From DASXRA01 sp035263725 (GTDB lineage: Bacteria; Actinomycetota; Actinomycetes; Mycobacteriales; Jatrophihabitantaceae), in assembly GCA_035263725.1 (NCBI GenBank), contig DATFRC010000171.1, positions 1-42,945 on the forward strand: a stretch of 42,945 nucleotides of DNA. The letters are read 5' to 3'. Of the stretch, positions 38,928 through 42,945 are shown piece after piece. Positions within the stretch are counted from its first letter, which is position 1, and the number at the start of each line of letters is the position of its first letter. The notes beneath the pieces were generated by a model. It was given only the letters and a program-made list of their open reading frames with translations, did no database searches and was not told the origin of the DNA. The translations under genes and the position numbers were made by a program.

Positions 38928-40471
38928 CCGCGAAGTCTCGCCGCGTGCGACGCCAGGTCGAGGACCGGTTGCGGGAAAATGCCGAGCACGATCGTCACGA
39001 GCGTGCCGAGTGTCAGTGCAATGGTCGTGGCGGGCGACGGGATGGCGACTGTCGGCGCATTCTCGGGCGGCTCGGAGAAGTACATCAGCACGACGATACG
39101 CAAGTAGTAGAACGCTGCTACCGCCGAGGCAATCAGTGCGATGACAACGAGCGGCCCGGAGTCGTGGTACGCGGCCCGGAACACGGTGAACTTTCCGACG
39201 AAGCCTGCCGTGAGCGGGATGCCGGCCATCGACATCAGCAGGATGGTCATGACGAGGGCGACGATCGGGCTCTTGCGCGCCAGCCCGGACCATTGCGAGA
39301 GATGTGTCGCCTCGCCGTCCGGGTCACGCACCAGCGTCACCAGCCCGAACGCGGCGACGGTCGCGAAGCCGTAGGTGACCAGGTAGAACAGCGTGCTGGA
39401 CACGCCGTCTTTCGTCAGCGCGATCAAGCCGACGAGGATGAAACCCGCGTGCGCGATCGACGAGTACGCCAAGATGCGCTTCACGTCCGTTTGGGTGAGG
39501 CCGAAGATCGCGCCGACCGCCATGGTCGTGATCGCGACCGCCCACATGAGCGGGCGCCAGTCCCAGTGCGTGTTCGAGAAGCCGACGTAGAGCACGCGCA
39601 GGATCGCGCCGAACGCGGCGACCTTCGTGCACGAGGCCATGAACGCGGTGACGGCGGTCGGCGAGCCTTGATACACGTCCGGGGTCCAGCTGTGGAACGG
39701 CGCGACGCCCGCCTTGAACAGCAGGCCGACCACGAGCAACGCCAGGCCGAGGAAGAGCAGCACGTCCGATCGGGTCGACGTCTGCGCGGCGGTCAGGATT
39801 GCGGGCAGGTCGACGGAATTGGCGTAGCCGTACAGCAAAGCCAGTCCGTACAGGAAGAATGCCGACGCGAATGCCCCGAGCAGGAAGTACTTGAGCGCCG
39901 CCTCCTGCGACAGCAGCCGGCGCCGCCGGGCCATGCCGGCCATCATGTAGAGCGGCAGCGACAGCACCTCGAGCGCTACGAACATCAGCAGCAGGTTGTT
40001 GGCGATCGGGAAGACCAGCATGCCGGCCACGGCGAACAGCGCAAGCGGGAAGATCTCGGTCTGGACGCGGTTGCTGCGCTGTAGCTGACGGTCGCGCGGC
40101 GAGCCGACGACGAGGGCTGCCTCCGCCACGATCGGGCTGCCCTCGACGGCACGTTCGGCGATGAGCAGTACGGACGGGACCGCGAGCAAGAGGATCGTGC
40201 CCTGAATGAAGAGCCCCACGCCGTCCACGGCGAGTGCTCCGCCCACAGTGGTTTCCGACGTGCCGTGCAAAAGGAACACTGCGAGAAGTGCGCCGAGCAA
40301 GCTCGCGATGGTGAGCGGCACCTGCACCGCGAACCGGTCGTCGCGCGGCACGAACGCCTCGACCAGCACGCCCAGGCACGCCGCTCCGAGCACGATGAAG
40401 ATCGGCCACAGCGCGTGGTATGAGATCGACGGCGCCTGTACCGCAGCCGCCGCCTGAGCGGCAACCATCAT
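38924..40471 (-). CDS. nuoN: NADH-quinone oxidoreductase subunit N
   Basis: 515 residues, an antiporter-like proton-pumping membrane subunit of complex I. Conserved blocks: LPLYMMAGMARRRRLLSQEAALKYFLLGAFASAFFLYG (in part), LLFKAGVAPFHSWTPDVYQGSP, VKRILAYSSIAHAGFI and MAGIPLTAGFVGKF. About 14 hydrophobic helices. It starts at the first ATG of ATGATG (40471), which overlaps the nuoM stop (ATGA). The open frame extends far upstream inside nuoM, but that part is out-of-frame shadow. Confidence 0.96.
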   Translation of the reverse strand: MMVAAQAAAAVQAPSISYHALWPIFIVLGAACLGVLVEAFVPRDDRFAVQVPLTIASLLGALLAVFLLHGTSETTVGGALAVDGVGLFIQGTILLLAVPSVLLIAERAVEGSPIVAEAALVVGSPRDRQLQRSNRVQTEIFPLALFAVAGMLVFPIANNLLLMFVALEVLSLPLYMMAGMARRRRLLSQEAALKYFLLGAFASAFFLYGLALLYGYANSVDLPAILTAAQTSTRSDVLLFLGLALLVVGLLFKAGVAPFHSWTPDVYQGSPTAVTAFMASCTKVAAFGAILRVLYVGFSNTHWDWRPLMWAVAITTMAVGAIFGLTQTDVKRILAYSSIAHAGFILVGLIALTKDGVSSTLFYLVTYGFATVAAFGLVTLVRDPDGEATHLSQWSGLARKSPIVALVMTILLMSMAGIPLTAGFVGKFTVFRAAYHDSGPLVVIALIASAVAAFYYLRIVVLMYFSEPPENAPTVAIPSPATTIALTLGTLVTIVLGIFPQPVLDLASHAARLRG

Positions 40472-42015
40472 CGGCTGCCTCCACTCGCCGTGCCGGACGC
40501 CGGTGTCGGGTCGGTCTGGTGGACGTCCTGGAGGGTGGCCTTGACGGCCGGGTTGATCACATCGATCACCGGTTTGGGGTAGATGCCGAGGAAGAGGATG
40601 ATCGCGATGAGGGGTCCGATCGCGAATGCCTCGCGAACGTTCAGGTCGCGGAACCTGCGGACCTTGTCGATGACCGTGCCGGTCATGGTGCGCTGGTACA
40701 GCCACAAGACGTAGATCGCCGCGAGGATGATGCCCGCGGTGGCGAGGACTGCCAGCCCCTTGTGCCGGGTGAACGTCCCGACGAGGACAAGGAATTCGCT
40801 CACGAACGTCGAAAGGCCGGGCAGCGCGAGCGAGGACATGACCGCAACGAGGAACACGCCGGCGAGCAGCGGGGTGACCTTGGACGTGCCGCCATAGTCC
40901 GCGACGTTGCGGCTCTTGCCCCGGGCGATGAGCAACCCGACGATCAGGAACAGCATGCCTGTGGAGAAACCGTGGTTGACCATGTACAGCACGGAGCCGG
41001 TTCCGGCCTGGGTTGTGAATGCGAAGATGCCCAGCCCGATGAAGCCGAAGTGGGCCACCGACGTGTACGCGACGAGCCGCTTCATGTCGCGCTGGCCGAT
41101 TGCCAGGAATGCTGCGTAGAGGATGCCTATAACCGACAGGATCAGAACGGTCGGAGCGAAGTAGCGAGACGCGTCCGGGAAGAGCGGCAGGCAATAGCGC
41201 AGGAATCCGAACGTGCCGACCTTGTCGAGTACGCCCACGAGCAGCGCCGCGCCGCCGGCCGGCGCCTCGGCCCCCGCGTCGGGCAGCCAGGTGTGGAACG
41301 GCACGAGCGGCGCCTTGATCGCGAACGCGATGAAGAAGCCGAGGAACAACCACTTCTGCGTCGCGTTGTCAGGGATCGAGCCGATCAGCTCCGTGAAGGA
41401 GAACGTCCCCTTGCCGGAACTCACGTATAGGCCGATCACCGCGGCAAGCATCAGCAGCCCGCCGAACAGCGAGTACAAGAAGAACTTCATCGCGGCGTAC
41501 TGCCGGCGCGGTCCACCGAAGCTGCCGATGATGAAGTACATCGGCACGAGCATCGCCTCGAAGAAGACGTAGAACAGGAACACGTCCAGCGCGGTGAACA
41601 CGCCGATCATGAAGAACTCGAGAAGCAGGACGAGAGCGAAATACGTCTTGACGCTGCGTCGCGGCTGCAGCGTGTCCTCGGCGTCGCGGCGGCTGTCGAA
41701 GGAGTTCCACGACGCGAGCACGACCGCGGGCACGAGGATCACCGACATCAGCAGCAGGACGAGCGCGATGCCATCGACGCCGAAGGCAAGGTGCACGCCG
41801 AGTGCCTTGATCCACGTCCAGCTGCCGACGAACTGGAACCGGGCGCCGTTCGTGTCGAAATTGAAGGCAAGCACGATGGTGTAGATCGCGATGCCCAATG
41901 ACATCGCCAAGGTGATCTGCTTGGCCAGCTTCGCGTCCTGCTTCGGCAGGCTGAACACCGCGAGCGAACCGATCAGCGGTAGCAGCACGAGAATGACGAG
42001 TGCGGGATTGTGCAT
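40468..42015 (-). CDS. nuoM: NADH-quinone oxidoreductase subunit M
   Basis: 515 residues, a proton-pumping antiporter-like subunit. Conserved blocks: FGVDGIALVLLLMSVILVP, FYVFFEAMLVPMYFIIG with the key Glu of TM5, FAIKAPLVPFHTWLPDAGAEAP with the conserved Lys, and MKRLVAYTSVAHFGFIGLG. About 14 hydrophobic helices. It follows nuoL by 33 bp and overlaps nuoN, the standard L-M-N order. Confidence 0.97.
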   Translation of the reverse strand: MHNPALVILVLLPLIGSLAVFSLPKQDAKLAKQITLAMSLGIAIYTIVLAFNFDTNGARFQFVGSWTWIKALGVHLAFGVDGIALVLLLMSVILVPAVVLASWNSFDSRRDAEDTLQPRRSVKTYFALVLLLEFFMIGVFTALDVFLFYVFFEAMLVPMYFIIGSFGGPRRQYAAMKFFLYSLFGGLLMLAAVIGLYVSSGKGTFSFTELIGSIPDNATQKWLFLGFFIAFAIKAPLVPFHTWLPDAGAEAPAGGAALLVGVLDKVGTFGFLRYCLPLFPDASRYFAPTVLILSVIGILYAAFLAIGQRDMKRLVAYTSVAHFGFIGLGIFAFTTQAGTGSVLYMVNHGFSTGMLFLIVGLLIARGKSRNVADYGGTSKVTPLLAGVFLVAVMSSLALPGLSTFVSEFLVLVGTFTRHKGLAVLATAGIILAAIYVLWLYQRTMTGTVIDKVRRFRDLNVREAFAIGPLIAIILFLGIYPKPVIDVINPAVKATLQDVHQTDPTPASGTASGGSR

Positions 42016-42048
42016 GTCAGCACACCCCCCACGCCGAGGTCACGGCAC

Positions 42049-42945
42049 TCATCCGAACCTCACCGCGAGCAGGACGGCAACCACAGCAACGGCGCCGGCC
42101 ATCATCGATAGCGCGTAACTGCGCACGAACCCGGTTTGCAGCTTGCGCAATCGGCCCGATGCGCCGCCCAACGCAGCGGCCAGTCCGTTGACGACACCGT
42201 CAACTCCCTTGCTGTCGAGGAACACCAGCGCCCGGGTCAGCCACAGACCGGGGCGCTCGAAGGCGGCCTCGTTGAACTCGTCCTCGTAGAGGTTGTGGCG
42301 CGCGGCCGTCGTAATCGGCGACACCCCCACCGGCTGCGTTATCGGGATCGGACGCCTGCCGAAGGCCACCCAGGCACCGCCCACCCCGAGCGCGACGACG
42401 ATGAGGGTGAGCGCGGTCAGTACAGCCGGATCGACGGTATGCACGCCCTCCTCGATGCTGGGACCCACCGAGGGAGTCAGCCAGTGCTGCAGCCCGCCGC
42501 CGTAGATAAGCAGGTAGCCGCCGACCAACGAGAGCACGCCGAGCACGATCATCGGCCAGGTCATGATCCGCGGGGACTCGTGCGGGTGGGCGTCTTCCTC
42601 CCAGCGCCGTTCGCCGTGGAACGTCATGACCAGCGCCCGCGTCATGTAGAACGCGGTGATGCCTGCGCCGAGCAGTGCGGTCAGGCCGAGGATCCACCCG
42701 GACGTCCCGCCCTTGTCGAGCGCCGCCTCGATGATCTTGTCCTTGGTCCAGAACCCGGTGGCCAGCGGGAACCCGATGATCGCCAGGTATCCGGCGACGA
42801 ACACCAGATACGTGATCGGCATGACTCTGGCCAGCCCGCCCAAGCGTCTCATGTTGATGCGGTCGTTCATGGCGTGCATGACCGACCCCGCGGAAAGGAA
42901 CAACGCTGCCTTGAAGAAGCCGTGACCGAGCAGGTGCATGATGCC
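42049..42945 (-). CDS. nuoL: NADH-quinone oxidoreductase subunit L (3' part; 5' end outside window)
   Basis: 299 codons of the C-terminal half. The frame is open to the window edge, reading GIMHLLGHGFFKAALFLSAGSVMHAMND, a signature NuoL block (TM helices 9-10; quoted in part). It continues MRRLGGLARVMPITYLVFVAG, FWTKDKIIEAALDKGG and ends in the long C-terminal region with the lateral helix and last TM segment. The start is not in the window. The stop at 42049 precedes nuoM by 33 bp. Confidence 0.96.
   Translation of the reverse strand, partial: GIMHLLGHGFFKAALFLSAGSVMHAMNDRINMRRLGGLARVMPITYLVFVAGYLAIIGFPLATGFWTKDKIIEAALDKGGTSGWILGLTALLGAGITAFYMTRALVMTFHGERRWEEDAHPHESPRIMTWPMIVLGVLSLVGGYLLIYGGGLQHWLTPSVGPSIEEGVHTVDPAVLTALTLIVVALGVGGAWVAFGRRPIPITQPVGVSPITTAARHNLYEDEFNEAAFERPGLWLTRALVFLDSKGVDGVVNGLAAALGGASGRLRKLQTGFVRSYALSMMAGAVAVVAVLLAVRFG

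Noticed and set aside
40472..41353. Upstream extension of the nuoN frame
   Set aside because: Lies within nuoM in another frame with Arg/His-rich translation; nuoN begins at 40471 by ATGA overlap.
1..42945. CRISPR arrays, insertion sequences, prophage, attachment sites next to the two tRNAs
   Set aside because: No direct-repeat arrays, transposase or integrase frames were seen; no repeat of a tRNA 3' end was noticed in the flanks.

Overview
The window is GC-rich, almost completely coding DNA from an actinobacterium (class Actinomycetia). The evidence is the fhaA-fhaB-pstP-rodA-pbpA-pknB cell-division and Ser/Thr-kinase cluster, a mycothiol-dependent-isomerase family protein, an F420-type luciferase-like oxidoreductase, frequent GTG starts, ATGA/GTGA gene overlaps, and many starts that look leaderless (a -10-like NANNNT hexamer 6-8 nt before the start codon and no Shine-Dalgarno). 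I cannot fix the order or genus. The presence of pknB without pknA in the cluster makes a typical Mycobacterium unlikely.

Layout. 69-156: tRNA-Ser(UGA). 268-3723: a DrrA/DrrB-type ABC exporter, a DHA2-type MFS exporter and a DUF2630 protein on the plus strand. 3734-9063: an envelope-related module in which a membrane-anchored LolA/RseB-like protein and a second ABC-2 transporter (minus strand) diverge from an OmpR-type response regulator and a histidine kinase. 9105-16886: the minus-strand fhaA-fhaB-pstP-rodA-pbpA-pknB operon, which couples peptidoglycan synthesis to Ser/Thr phosphorylation. 17187-17269: tRNA-Leu(CAG).

17303-30336 is an accessory-looking patchwork. It holds an HxlR repressor diverging from a two-domain luciferase-like/BBE flavoenzyme fusion, a small membrane protein, a serpin, a PhzF-like isomerase, acylphosphatase, a decayed MFS gene, an ArsR-type regulator with an MFS pump, an isolated adenylate kinase, a stub of a secreted lamin-tail-like protein, a PadR regulator with a HAAS/DUF1700-like membrane protein, a SnoaL-like protein diverging from a TetR regulator, a small unknown protein and an HtrA-like serine protease. 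Four of the regulators have clear palindromic operator candidates at their own promoters.

30422-37877: a Cys-rich HTH regulator diverging from a folE-ferredoxin reductase operon, a long perfect-looking hairpin, an AidB homologue, a promoter-hairpins-terminator stretch with no ORF (candidate ncRNA, 34718-34910), a DUF6191-like small protein, a mycothiol-dependent isomerase family protein, a membrane-anchored extracytoplasmic protein and a phosphoribosyltransferase. 37938-42945: the end of the respiratory complex I operon (nuoL partial, nuoM, nuoN) translationally coupled to a long-chain polyprenyl diphosphate synthase, which fits supply of the menaquinone side chain to the same respiratory chain.

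No CRISPR array, intact insertion sequence, prophage or known defence system was seen. The most interesting items are the LLM/BBE fusion enzyme with its operator, the candidate structured RNA at 34.75-34.91 kb, the 21-bp-stem hairpin before aidB, the folE/reductase/Cys-rich-regulator unit, the serpin, and the recurrent leaderless promoters.
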